From contig UQST01000003.1 in the NCBI GenBank assembly GCA_900543815.1, positions 74,808 through 138,807 on the forward strand: a DNA stretch of 64,000 bases. Reading direction: 5' to 3'. The notes under the pieces were generated by a model that was given only the letters and a program-made list of their open reading frames with translations, was not told the DNA's origin and searched no databases. Below, piece by piece: positions 17,970-27,500 of this stretch; the stretch's first letter is position 1; each line of letters opens with the position of its first letter. This DNA is from an uncultured Prevotellaceae bacterium. Lineage in GTDB: Bacteria > Bacteroidota > Bacteroidia > Bacteroidales > Bacteroidaceae. The position numbers and the translations under genes were made by a program.

Positions 17970-17987
17970 CAAACCACACTCAGCACT

Positions 17988-20351
17988 ATGTACACAATTT
18001 CGGAAATAGCCACGCTGACAGGCGCACACCGCCTGGGTGACAAGGACTACCAGATTGACTGGCTTCTGACCGACAGCAGAAGCCTCTGTTTTCCGCAGAG
18101 CACGCTCTTCTTCGCCCTGCGAACATCACGAGGCGACGGGCATCGGTTTATCGACGAACTGTATCGGCGCGGCGTGCGCAACTTTGTGGTTGACCATCGC
18201 CTGGAGCAAGAGTTGCCCGAGGCAAACCTTCTGCTGGTGCCCGACACCCGCAAGGCTCTGCAAAGGCTTGCCGAACGCCACCGCGAGACATTCGACATCC
18301 CCATCATCGGCATAGCGGGAAGCAATGGCAAGACCACCGTCAAGGAGTGGCTCTATCAGCTGCTCATGGACGACTACACCGTGACGCGCAGCCCGCGCAG
18401 CTACAATTCTCAGATAGGCGTACCGCTCTCGGTGTGGGGACTCTGGGCACAGAGCCAGATAGGCATATTCGAAGCGGCCATCTCCCAACCGGGCGAGATG
18501 GAGGCCCTCGAGGCTATCATACAGCCCACCATCGGCGTTTTCACATGCCTGGGGTCGGCACATCAGGAGAACTTCGAGAGCATGGAGCAGAAGTGCACAG
18601 AGAAGTTGCAGCTGTTCCGCGACGCGCAGACCCTCATATACCCAGCCGACGACCCTATAGTGAGCAAGTGCGTGGAGCAGATGGACTTCCGCGGCAAGCT
18701 CATCCCCTGGCACCGCACCGGCAAGGGTGCCATGGAGGACAACAAGGAGATATGCCGTGCCGTGTGCCGCCACCTGGGCATGAGCGAGGAGGTCATCAAC
18801 GAGCGCGTGGCACGGCTGGAGCCTGTGGCCATGCGTCTGGAAGTGAAGAGCGGGCGCAACGGGTGCACGCTCATCAACGACTCCTACAACAGTGACCTGG
18901 GCAGTCTGGACATAGCGCTCGACTTCATGAGCCGCCGTCCCGAGCGCGAGGGACTGACCCGCGTGCTCATCCTGAGCGATATACAGCAGACGGGCGTGCC
19001 CGCCGAAACGCTCTGCACACACGTGTCGCAGATGGCCCGCCAGCGCGGCATAGAGCGCATCATGGCCGTAGGCCCGGTGCTCGGCAGCGGCAGGGAATAC
19101 TTTGCCGAGTGGGGCGACGCATGCCACTTCTACCCATCGACCGACGACCTGACAGGGAGTGAGGAGTTCCAGGCACTGCACCACTGCATGGTGCTCATCA
19201 AGGGAGCACGCGCCTTCCACTTCGAGAAGATCACCGACCGACTGGAGCAGAAGGTGCACGAGACCATTCTGGAAGTGGATCTGGGTGCCGTGGTCAAGAA
19301 CCTCAACCACTATCGTTCCTTCATGAAACCCGACACCCGCATGGTGTGCATGGTGAAGGCCGACGCCTATGGGACGGGTGCGGTGGAGGTGGCCAAGACA
19401 CTGCAGGACCACAGGGTCGATTATCTGGCAGTGGCCGTAGCGGACGAGGGCGTGACCCTCAGGCAGGCGGGCATCACGGCGAACATCATGATCATGAACC
19501 CCGAAATGAGCAGCTTCCGCACCCTCTTCCAGTATGGACTGGAGCCCGAGGTGTACAGTTTCCGCCTGCTCGAGGCACTCATCGGTGAGGCGGAGCGCGA
19601 GGGCGTGGTGGGCTTCCCCATCCACATCAAGCTCGACACGGGCATGCGGCGCATGGGCTTCGACCCCGAGCATGATATGGAAAGGCTCACACAGAGGCTG
19701 CAGCACCAGAGTGCCGTCATCCCCTGCTCGGTCTTCTCGCACTTCGTGGGCAGCGACAGCGATGACTTCGACGACTTCTCGCGCCACCAGTTTGCCCTCT
19801 TCCAGAAGGGCAGCGACCAGTTGCAGTCGGCCTTCCGGCACCATATCATCCGCCACATATGCAACAGTGCAGGCATCGAGCACTTCCCTGAGTACCAGAT
19901 GGACATGGTACGTCTGGGACTCGGCCTCTACGGTGTGGACAGCCGTACAAACAAGACCTTGAACAACGTGAGCACACTGCGCACCACCATCCTGCAGATT
20001 CACAACGTGCCCGCAGGCGAGAGCGTGGGCTACAGCCGCCGCACCTTCCTCACCCGCGACAGCCGCATCGCCAGCATCCCCATAGGATATGCCGACGGTC
20101 TGGACCGCCATCTGGGCAACCGCCACGGCCACTGCCTGGTGGGGGGACAGCAGGCTGAGTATGTGGGCAACATCTGCATGGACGTGTGCATGATAGACGT
20201 TACCGACATCGACTGCAAGGAGGGCGACCAGGTCACCATCTTCGGTGAAGCGCTCCCCGCAGCCACACTGGCCGGCTGGCTCGACACCATCCCCTACGAG
20301 GTGATGACCAGTGTGAGCAACCGCGTGAAGCGCGTCTATTTCCAGGAATAA
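17988..20351 (+). CDS. Bifunctional MurF (UDP-MurNAc-tripeptide:D-Ala-D-Ala ligase) / alanine racemase
   Basis: This 787-residue fusion makes D-alanine and links D-Ala-D-Ala to UDP-MurNAc-tripeptide, two late cytoplasmic steps of peptidoglycan synthesis. The MurF half (about 1-420) has the ATP loop GIAGSNGKTTVKEW (about residue 109) and LINDSYNSDLGS. The racemase half (from about 424) has the PLP lysine in CMVKADAYGTGAVEVAK (about Lys456) and the second catalytic tyrosine region VGYSRRTFLT. Such fusions are known in Bacteroidetes. It is co-transcribed with the GSCFA gene and ends at a strong terminator. Confidence 0.96.
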   Translation: MYTISEIATLTGAHRLGDKDYQIDWLLTDSRSLCFPQSTLFFALRTSRGDGHRFIDELYRRGVRNFVVDHRLEQELPEANLLLVPDTRKALQRLAERHRETFDIPIIGIAGSNGKTTVKEWLYQLLMDDYTVTRSPRSYNSQIGVPLSVWGLWAQSQIGIFEAAISQPGEMEALEAIIQPTIGVFTCLGSAHQENFESMEQKCTEKLQLFRDAQTLIYPADDPIVSKCVEQMDFRGKLIPWHRTGKGAMEDNKEICRAVCRHLGMSEEVINERVARLEPVAMRLEVKSGRNGCTLINDSYNSDLGSLDIALDFMSRRPEREGLTRVLILSDIQQTGVPAETLCTHVSQMARQRGIERIMAVGPVLGSGREYFAEWGDACHFYPSTDDLTGSEEFQALHHCMVLIKGARAFHFEKITDRLEQKVHETILEVDLGAVVKNLNHYRSFMKPDTRMVCMVKADAYGTGAVEVAKTLQDHRVDYLAVAVADEGVTLRQAGITANIMIMNPEMSSFRTLFQYGLEPEVYSFRLLEALIGEAEREGVVGFPIHIKLDTGMRRMGFDPEHDMERLTQRLQHQSAVIPCSVFSHFVGSDSDDFDDFSRHQFALFQKGSDQLQSAFRHHIIRHICNSAGIEHFPEYQMDMVRLGLGLYGVDSRTNKTLNNVSTLRTTILQIHNVPAGESVGYSRRTFLTRDSRIASIPIGYADGLDRHLGNRHGHCLVGGQQAEYVGNICMDVCMIDVTDIDCKEGDQVTIFGEALPAATLAGWLDTIPYEVMTSVSNRVKRVYFQE

Positions 20352-20411
20352 AGTCTGATGCGGGCCATGCAAACGACTTCTGCATCCTGCAGACAAGCAT
20401 AAGGCAAGAAG

Positions 20412-20456
20412 AAAAGGAATGCTGCGCGGTGGACTTCATCGCGCAGCATTCCTTTT
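20412..20456. terminator. Bidirectional terminator after murF-alr
   Basis: A perfect 17-bp stem (20412-20428 and 20440-20456) starts with AAAA and ends with TTTT, closing an 11-nt loop, 60 bp past the stop. The stem contains GCTGCGCG, similar to the core of the adjacent repeat family. Confidence 0.85.
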
Positions 20457-20521
20457 AGGGGAAGGGCAGAAAAGAGGCCGGAGGTGCATGCACTGTCTCC
20501 TGCCAGGCAATGGGACTGAAA

Positions 20522-20609
20522 ACGCAGCACGCTGCACTGGCCCACGGAGCACGCTGCATGAACCATCGCACCGCGCTGCATCGGCCATCGCACCGCACTG
20601 CCCCTCCCA
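20522..20609. repeat. 22-bp array, family 1, copy D (4 units)
   Basis: Units start at 20522, 20544, 20566 and 20588. The cores are GCAGCACGCTGC, GGAGCACGCTGC, GCACCGCGCTGC and GCACCGCACTGC, with spacers such as ATCGGCCATC. The array lies between convergent murF-alr and cysQ. Confidence 0.9.
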
Positions 20610-20976
20610 GACAAGCAGCGATGAGGGGAAACAGCAGAGCACAGGAGCCATCCGTCCACCACGCCGGACAAACTCCCGCCCCCCACTCTACCCCCAAACA
20701 AGGAGCACCCGCCGAAGCACTCCATCAGCTCATCCAGAAACAAGAACCGCGATGCCTCATCAGAAGCACCGCGGTCTCTTATTTCAAGAAAGCAGTCCCG
20801 AGCTCTGCAACAGCCCGTTTACCACATCGGCATCCAGCATTCGGAACCAGCATGAAACTTAGCTCCACACACATTCTTCCGCATTCGCCATCAGGACGTA
20901 GCACAGTCCATGACCCGAAATGCCGCTTTTGCAATCAGAGCACAAAGAGTTCTGCCGGGAGAGCAAGCCCTCTGTC

Positions 20977-21837
20977 TCACTCCACCAGGAACCAAGGGTT
21001 GAGCAGGTCGGGCTTGTTGTACAGCAGGGGCTTGCCGTTCTCGGCATTCCTCACCGCCCTTCCTGCGGCACGCGCCACGGCGTCTCCGGCCGCTGTGTCC
21101 CACTCCATAGTGGGCGCGTAGCGTGGATAAGCGTCGGCCACACCCTCGGCCACCAGGCATATCTTGATGCTGCTGCCGCTGCTCACCGTGCGTACCTGCC
21201 CATGCACACGCTCCATCTCCTGGATGTATGCCTGCGTCTCGGGGCTCATGTGGCTGCGTGAGGCCACCACCGTGAAGACATCATGTCCCCGCCCTACAGG
21301 CAACTGCTCGCCACCGAAGGGTGCCTTACCATCCGAAGGAGCGCCCTGGGAAAGGAATGCCGCCAGGCTGTCGGCCTCGGGAAGGCCGCTTCCGAGGGCA
21401 GGCACAGTGCACTTCCAGGCACCCTCGCCCACTATACCATAATATAATACGCGCGTAGCGGGCACATACACAACGCCCAGCACAGGCGCTCCCTGCTGCA
21501 CGAGAGCCACATTGACAGTGAACTCCCCGTTCTTCTTGATGAACTCCTTGGTGCCGTCCAGCGGATCCACAACCCACAGGCAGTCCCATCCGCTGCGCTC
21601 CTCATAGGGCAGATGCCGCCCTTCCTCGCTCAACACCGGAATGGGGGTGGCGGCCAGATAGTTCATGATGACCCGGTGCGAAGCCTTGTCAGCCAGGGTG
21701 AGCGGACTGTTGTCGGCCTTTCGCTCGATACCGAAATCCTGCTTGGGATCGGTGTAGATGCGCATGATCTCCTCGCCGGCCTCCAGTGATGCAAGCAGGG
21801 CAGTCTGCAGCAATGTCTTCAGATTCTTGTTCTCCAT
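20977..21837 (-). CDS. cysQ: 3'(2'),5'-bisphosphate nucleotidase, CysQ type
   Basis: The enzyme removes the 3'-phosphate from PAP/PAPS, a toxic by-product of sulfate activation. The 286-residue protein belongs to the inositol-monophosphatase superfamily. It has the metal-binding VVDPLDGTKEFIKKNGEF, SEEGRHLPYEER, and the C-terminal PTMEWDTAAGDAVARAAG. The ATG at 21837 lies inside the end of the C10 protease gene (19-bp overlap), so the three-gene unit ruvA - protease - cysQ is probably translationally coupled. Confidence 0.95.
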   Translation of the reverse strand: MENKNLKTLLQTALLASLEAGEEIMRIYTDPKQDFGIERKADNSPLTLADKASHRVIMNYLAATPIPVLSEEGRHLPYEERSGWDCLWVVDPLDGTKEFIKKNGEFTVNVALVQQGAPVLGVVYVPATRVLYYGIVGEGAWKCTVPALGSGLPEADSLAAFLSQGAPSDGKAPFGGEQLPVGRGHDVFTVVASRSHMSPETQAYIQEMERVHGQVRTVSSGSSIKICLVAEGVADAYPRYAPTMEWDTAAGDAVARAAGRAVRNAENGKPLLYNKPDLLNPWFLVE

Positions 21838-23825
21838 AAGTCTTCATCGGGCTGCCTCATCGGGCACGCCCTTATCTTGTAATTATTTTTTTTACTTTTA
21901 CCTTTCTCTTTCACCACACTCACTCCCCGCCGGTCATCCGTCCAAGGGGTACCGTCCAGGGTGTAGCGGCGCACCGCCGAAGCACCCTCCGCCTCCACCC
22001 GCTCCACGGCAGAGGGGACGGGCGAATACACCCGCACGGGCTTGAGAGGCTCTGACGAAAGCCATATCAGACTGTCGGTGAAGAGGTCGCAGTCATAAGC
22101 CAGACAGAGTTCATAGTCACCCTCATCCACCCTCACGCGGGTCTTGCGGAAGAGATAGGTGACCTGCTCGCCTGCATCGAGCCACATGCCCTGGGCCTGC
22201 AGCGGGCGATACACGTCGGAGCCGTCCAGTTGGTGCAGCAGGATATAGAGCCGTCCGCAGTATTCCGACATGCTGTTGTTGCGCACGGTGAACTCAAAGG
22301 GCGGCCGCTGACCTGCCTGGAGGCTGTCGGGGAACTGCCAGGAGACCAGTTCGATGCTGGCCTGCTGCGACTCATCGGGCGCGAGCGTCAGGCTGTCAGG
22401 GCTCACTCTCAAGAGCACGTGCGACGGTGTACCCGTGCCGGCACGCACCAGGGTGAGCGCCCCATCAGGCTCACGCACGGCGGGACATACCCGATAGAGC
22501 CCGTCATCTACCGCCTGGCTCACCGCAAAGGAGAGCGTGTCGGTGTAGGTGCTGTCGGTCAGTTCCTCCAGGGAGAATGCATGAGGGTATATGGCCAAGT
22601 CCGCCACATGCTCCTCGCCACGCAGGAGCACAAGGCGCACCGAATCCCTGCCCGCCAGGTTCCAGCCCAGATTGGCCAGATGGGCAGTGGCCACCGACAC
22701 CTGCCCCCGCCTGCCGGCCGAGGCCACGACGGGCTTTATGCCAGCCATTCCAAACGAGTGGCGCACCACGGGATTGGCCTCTGCAGGGCGCACTCCCACG
22801 GTCATGGCCTGCAGGACATTGAAGCCCTTCTCGGCCCGGTCAGGGTCAAACGAGTCAGGCATCTGCGGTGTGAGATGGGGCAGGTAATAGTAACCGTCGG
22901 CCACGCCACCCATCCCCATATTGAAATGGAAATAGCCGTCCTCGTCATAACCGTCGCATACGATGGCATGGGCAAGCGTGAGCGAGTGGCCCGCAAAGAG
23001 CACAGGACGGCCCGCAGAGAGTTCTGCCAGGAGCATGTCGGTCCACTCCCGCCGGCTGAAGAAATCCCTGTAATAGAACTGCATGCCGCCATCGTAGCCA
23101 AACCATGTGTGCAGCGCTATGGCCTGCCTCACGCTCTTGGCCCCGCTGGCACTGAGTCCGTAGCGCATGTTGACTGCCACTCCGCAGTCGCGCCACAGCC
23201 TGCCAGCCTCGAGAAGGCTCACATCAGAGGAGTCGATGGCACCCCTATATACATCGCGTATCAGGTCCCATCGGTACTCGTGGCGGAAATCGGCGGTGAG
23301 TGTCTGCCCGCAGCCCAGGCTGTCCACATAGGTGTGGGTACCGTGCCCCACCACCGGCCAGCGCCAGTAACGCATCACCTGCGAGAGAGCCAGCGCCACG
23401 CAACCCACCAGGCAGTGCTTGCCGCCTATCATGGGAGCGCATATGTTGTAGGGGCGGGGCTGGTCCCACGTATCGGTGAGCATCGGCTCCACCGCCGGCC
23501 TCAGCCCCGCAGGCACTATCCGGCACACGGGTGTCTGCACCACCGCCGTATCATAAGCCTGCAGGAAGGAGCGGAAGTCGGGATTGTCCAAAGCCCGCTC
23601 CAGGTCTCCTTCAGGCGAATAGCCCAGCACGAAGCCCTCGTTTGGCCCGCTTCCCTCAATGCAGAAGCCAGTGCCGCGCATGGGTTTGCACAAGCGGTAG
23701 CCACCGCGCGGCGAGCGGGCTACCACACGCATCCGACGTCCGATTTTTTCCACTTCCTTCTGCGGATAAGCAGCCAGCGGAAACAGACCGAGCAGGAGGA
23801 CCAGGAGGAGAGAGCGGCACGTCAT
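21819..23825 (-). CDS. C10 family cysteine protease (streptopain/interpain-like), exported
   Basis: The 668-residue protein has a signal peptide (MTCRSLLLVLLLGLFPLAAY), a short propeptide-like region and a C10 catalytic domain. The catalytic cysteine is in GKHCLVGCVALALSQVMRYW (about Cys142) and the histidine in LAHAIVCDGYDEDGYFHFNM (about His286). Family members in Streptococcus (SpeB) and Prevotella (interpain) degrade host proteins. After about residue 330 come Ig-like or beta-rich regions. A T9SS-like tail (RRYTLDGTPW ... RGVSVVKEKGKSKK) is followed by about 18 extra residues encoded in the overlap with cysQ. The start overlaps the ruvA stop as ATGA. Confidence 0.92.
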   Translation of the reverse strand: MTCRSLLLVLLLGLFPLAAYPQKEVEKIGRRMRVVARSPRGGYRLCKPMRGTGFCIEGSGPNEGFVLGYSPEGDLERALDNPDFRSFLQAYDTAVVQTPVCRIVPAGLRPAVEPMLTDTWDQPRPYNICAPMIGGKHCLVGCVALALSQVMRYWRWPVVGHGTHTYVDSLGCGQTLTADFRHEYRWDLIRDVYRGAIDSSDVSLLEAGRLWRDCGVAVNMRYGLSASGAKSVRQAIALHTWFGYDGGMQFYYRDFFSRREWTDMLLAELSAGRPVLFAGHSLTLAHAIVCDGYDEDGYFHFNMGMGGVADGYYYLPHLTPQMPDSFDPDRAEKGFNVLQAMTVGVRPAEANPVVRHSFGMAGIKPVVASAGRRGQVSVATAHLANLGWNLAGRDSVRLVLLRGEEHVADLAIYPHAFSLEELTDSTYTDTLSFAVSQAVDDGLYRVCPAVREPDGALTLVRAGTGTPSHVLLRVSPDSLTLAPDESQQASIELVSWQFPDSLQAGQRPPFEFTVRNNSMSEYCGRLYILLHQLDGSDVYRPLQAQGMWLDAGEQVTYLFRKTRVRVDEGDYELCLAYDCDLFTDSLIWLSSEPLKPVRVYSPVPSAVERVEAEGASAVRRYTLDGTPWTDDRRGVSVVKEKGKSKKNNYKIRACPMRQPDEDLWRTRI

Positions 23826-24424
23826 AACATCTTCAGTGCAAGTACGATGATGCGCTCCAATGGTGTGTCGGGCTTTTCATTCAGTATCTGCTGCACAGCC
23901 TTGTGGGCAGGAGCAGGACTGAAGCCCAGCGTGACGAGTGCCGTAACGGCCTCGTCAAGCACTTCACGGTTGATGGAGCCGGACTCGGAGCCGGACGGAC
24001 CAGCCTGGGCAGCATCGATGCCCAGTGTGACTATCTTGTCGCGCAAATCTACGATAATGCGTTGGGCAGCCTTGGGACCGATGCCCTTGACCTGCCGCAG
24101 CATCTTGTCATTTCCCTCGCTGATGACCCCACAGAGTTCGGCAGGGTTCATCGCCGAGAGAATCATGCGCGCCATGGCAGCACCTATGCCGCTCACGCTG
24201 GTAAGCAGAAGGAAGAGTTCGCGCTCCTGACGTGCGGCGAACCCCCACAGCTGGTAGGCATCCTCACGTATGGCCTCCGTTATCCACAGCTTCACCTCCT
24301 GCTTTCCCTGCAGCGCGGCAAAGGTGTTGAGCGAGATGTTCACACCGTATCCCACCCCCGCACACTCCACCACGGCAAGCGTGGGAGTGAGTTCATCGAG
24401 CGTACCTTTCAGATATTCTATCAT
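23822..24424 (-). CDS. ruvA: Holliday junction DNA helicase subunit RuvA
   Basis: RuvA binds Holliday junctions and loads the RuvB motor for branch migration. The 200 residues show the N-terminal OB domain (MIEYLKGTLDELTPTLAVVE, GVGYGVNISL), two helix-hairpin-helix motifs (LLTSVSGIGAAMARMILS and LRQVKGIGPKAAQRIIVDL) and the C-terminal RuvB-binding domain (AVTALVTLGFSPAPAHKAVQ). It is the first gene of a unit with the C10 protease and cysQ. A TAACTTTG element upstream (24463-24470, minus strand) may be its -7; no good -33 is visible. Confidence 0.96.
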   Translation of the reverse strand: MIEYLKGTLDELTPTLAVVECAGVGYGVNISLNTFAALQGKQEVKLWITEAIREDAYQLWGFAARQERELFLLLTSVSGIGAAMARMILSAMNPAELCGVISEGNDKMLRQVKGIGPKAAQRIIVDLRDKIVTLGIDAAQAGPSGSESGSINREVLDEAVTALVTLGFSPAPAHKAVQQILNEKPDTPLERIIVLALKML

Positions 24425-24555
24425 AAGTCAAACTATTGCTGTTCAGTTGTCAATCTTTTGCACAAAGTTAGGCTATTTGCCCGAAACCAGCAGACAGGCA
24501 AGAGAAAAATCGCTCCCAAGGCAATAAAAAGCCCCCTATACACGTTATAATTATC

Positions 24556-27500
24556 GTGAGCGCGCGCAAATTCACCATAGCAATACTCTGTACGCTGGCA
24601 GGTCCACTCCTGCTGGCCACATCGCCGTCCCCACTCCGCTTTGAGGGGGAGGCGCCTGCTGATACCATCACAGAGAAGAAACCGCGCTACAGTGTGCGCA
24701 AGACTACCGCACAGGACACCAAGGACCTGGAGCAGAAGACGGCTGACCTGAAGGACCCGGACAACCTGAAGACCGAAGTGAGCTACGATGAGAAGGACGG
24801 CACATACACTGTGGGCACCGTCCTGGACCTGGCCGGCGGAAAGGGCAGCGGGAAGGGAGCATCGGCGCAGGGCGGTGCAAAGGGCAACGCAGCACGCTCC
24901 AACGGCAAAGGCAGTACGCTGCAAGGCACAACGCAGCACTCTGCCACCCTGGGCACAGCCACCAGCTACCTGAATGCCCCGCTGCTGATGTCGCCCGAGG
25001 AGTACCAGAAGTGGTCGCTCCGACAGAGCATGCAGAACTACTGGAGGCAGAAGAACCAGGAGGCGTTTGAGAATGAAGGCAAGAACAAATTCGACTTCAC
25101 CGACATGCACTTTGACCTGGGGCCGGCCGAGAAGTTCTTTGGCCCGGGCGGCGTACAGATAAAGACCCAGGGAAGCGCCGAAGTGAAAATGGGCGCGAAC
25201 ATGAAGAAGGTAGATAACCCAGCGCTGGCCGCCAGCCGCCGCAAGACCTTCGGATTCGACTTCGACGAGAAAATCAACCTCTCGCTAAACGGCAAGGTGG
25301 GCGACAAGATAGACCTGAACCTGAACTACAACACCGAAGCGACCTTCGACTTTGACTCGCAGAACATGAAGCTGAAGTACGATGGCAAGGAGGACGAAAT
25401 AATCAAACTCATCGAGGCCGGCAACGTGTCATTCCCCAGCAACATGAGTCTGGTGCCCGGCGTAAGCAGCCTCTTCGGTCTGAGAACCGACTTCCAGTTC
25501 GGTAAGATGAAGCTTCAGACGGTGTTCAGTCAGAAGAAGAGCGCCACAGCAAGCGCATCGAGCAAGGGCGGCACACAGACTACCGACTTCGAGTTCAGCG
25601 CCACCAACTACGAGGAGAACAGGCACTTCTTCCTCTCGCACTTCTTTCGCGAGCAGTATGACAAGAACATGCGCACGCTACCCACCATCGCCAGCGGCAT
25701 CAGCGTCAAGCGTGTGGAGATCTGGGTAACGAACAAGAGCGGCAACAGCGAGAGCAACCGCAACATCATTGCGCTGGCTGACCTGGGCGAGTCAACCTAC
25801 ATCAGCAACCCCCTCTGGGCTTCAAACGGCACACAAGTGCCCAGCAACAGGGCCAACACAGAGTATGACGCCCTGCTGAACAACTACGCCGATGCGCGTG
25901 ACATATCGCAAGCGACCAACATCCTGGACGCCATCCCCGGCTTCGAAGGCTCCATCGACTATGAGAAGCTGCAGTCTGCCCGCAAACTGTCAACCAGCGA
26001 ATACACACTCAACAGTTCGCTGGGATTCATCAGTCTGAGCAATACCCTGCAGACCGACGACGTGCTGGCCGTAGCCTACGAATACACCTACGGAGGCGTC
26101 ACATACCAGGTGGGTGAGTTTGCCAGCGACCTGAGCAGCAACACACAGGCGCTCTTCGTGAAACTGCTGAAGGGCACCACAGGAAGCCCCAGCCTGCCCA
26201 CATGGCGCTTGATGATGAAGAACGTGTACAACCTGGGGGCAAGCAACGTGCAGAAGGAGAAGTTCCGCCTGGACATCAAGTACCAGAGCGACTCCACAGG
26301 AGTGTACCTCACCTACCTGCCCGAGGCTTCTCTGAAGAACACCACACTACTACGCGCCATGAACCTGGACAGGTTGGACTCCAAGGGGAATGCCAATGCC
26401 GACGGTCAGTTTGACTTTGTCGAAGGCTTCACCATACAGAAGGGACGAGTGTTCTTCCCCGTTACAGAACCCTTCGGCAAACACCTGCGCGACTGGATAA
26501 AAAACGATGCGATGGCCGACAAATACTGCTTCGAGGAACTGTATGACAGCACCAAGACTGTAGCGAAACAGATTGCCGAGCACGACAAATTCCTCATCAC
26601 AGGACGATACAAGGGCAACAGCGCAGCCGAGATTGACCTTGGAGTGACCAACATAGCACAAGGCTCGGTGATAGTGACCGCGGGAGGAGTGACGCTGACA
26701 GAGAATACCGACTACACTGTAGATTACAGCATGGGCCGGGTGACCATCATCAACCAGAGTCTGATAGACGCTGGCACCAGCATCAACGCCAGCGTGGAGA
26801 GCAACGACAACTACGGCATGCAGCGCAAGACAATGGTGGGCCTGAACATGGACTACGAGGTGAGCAAGAACCTGACACTGGGTGGAACGCTGATGTTCCT
26901 CAATGAGCAGCCGCTCACCACCAAGGTGAACATGGGCAGCGAACCGCTCAAGAACACCCTGTGGGGCGCACACATCAGCTGGAAGAAAGAGAGCCAGTGG
27001 CTCACCAACCTCATTGACAAGCTGCCTCTCATACAGGCAACCCAGCCTAGCCAGATAACCTTCAATGCCGAGTTTGCGCAGTTGCTGGCCGGACAGAACA
27101 AGAAGATACAGGGCAACGCATCGTATCTCGATGACTTTGAGAGCAGCAGCTACAAGAGCAGCCTCACGCAACCTACCTATTGGACAATGTCCTCCACGCC
27201 CAGCATGTTCGCAGAGAGCAAGCTCTCAAACGACCTTTCCTATGGCTACAACCGCGCTCTGCTGGCATGGTACTACGTGGATCCCATCTTCACACGACGC
27301 AGTAGCACACTCACGCCAAGCCACATCAAGAGCGACCTCAACCAGCTCTCCAACCACTATGTGCGTGAAGTGTATGAGCGCGAACTCTATCCCCAGAAGC
27401 AGCAGAACAGCTACACCAGTGCCAGCAGCCTGAATGTGCTCAACCTCGCATTCTACCCCACCGAGCGTGGAGCCTATAATCTGAGCACTGACCTTGACGC

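Larger units (their letters stand above)
20352..20976. other. Gene-free convergent region after murF-alr
   Basis: It holds the murF-alr terminator and family-1 array D. After 20610 the sequence has only suggestive 22-bp phasing: 20732-20753 and 20754-20775 agree at about 14 of 22 positions. Several short open frames on both strands pass through the repeat and look like shadows of it. Confidence 0.6.

Noticed and set aside
18126..20396. A 756-codon open frame antisense to murF-alr
   Set aside because: Its sequence is His/Ala/Val-rich and has no family match, while the plus-strand frame is a complete MurF-Alr. It is the usual shadow produced by codon bias in G+C-rich genes.
22230..24230. A 666-codon open frame antisense to the C10 protease and ruvA
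   Set aside because: It spans the ends of two well-supported genes on the other strand and carries no recognisable motif.
24433..25110. A 225-codon open frame antisense to the start of sprA
   Set aside because: It overlaps the sprA signal peptide and linker on the other strand. Its composition is that of a shadow frame through a repeat.
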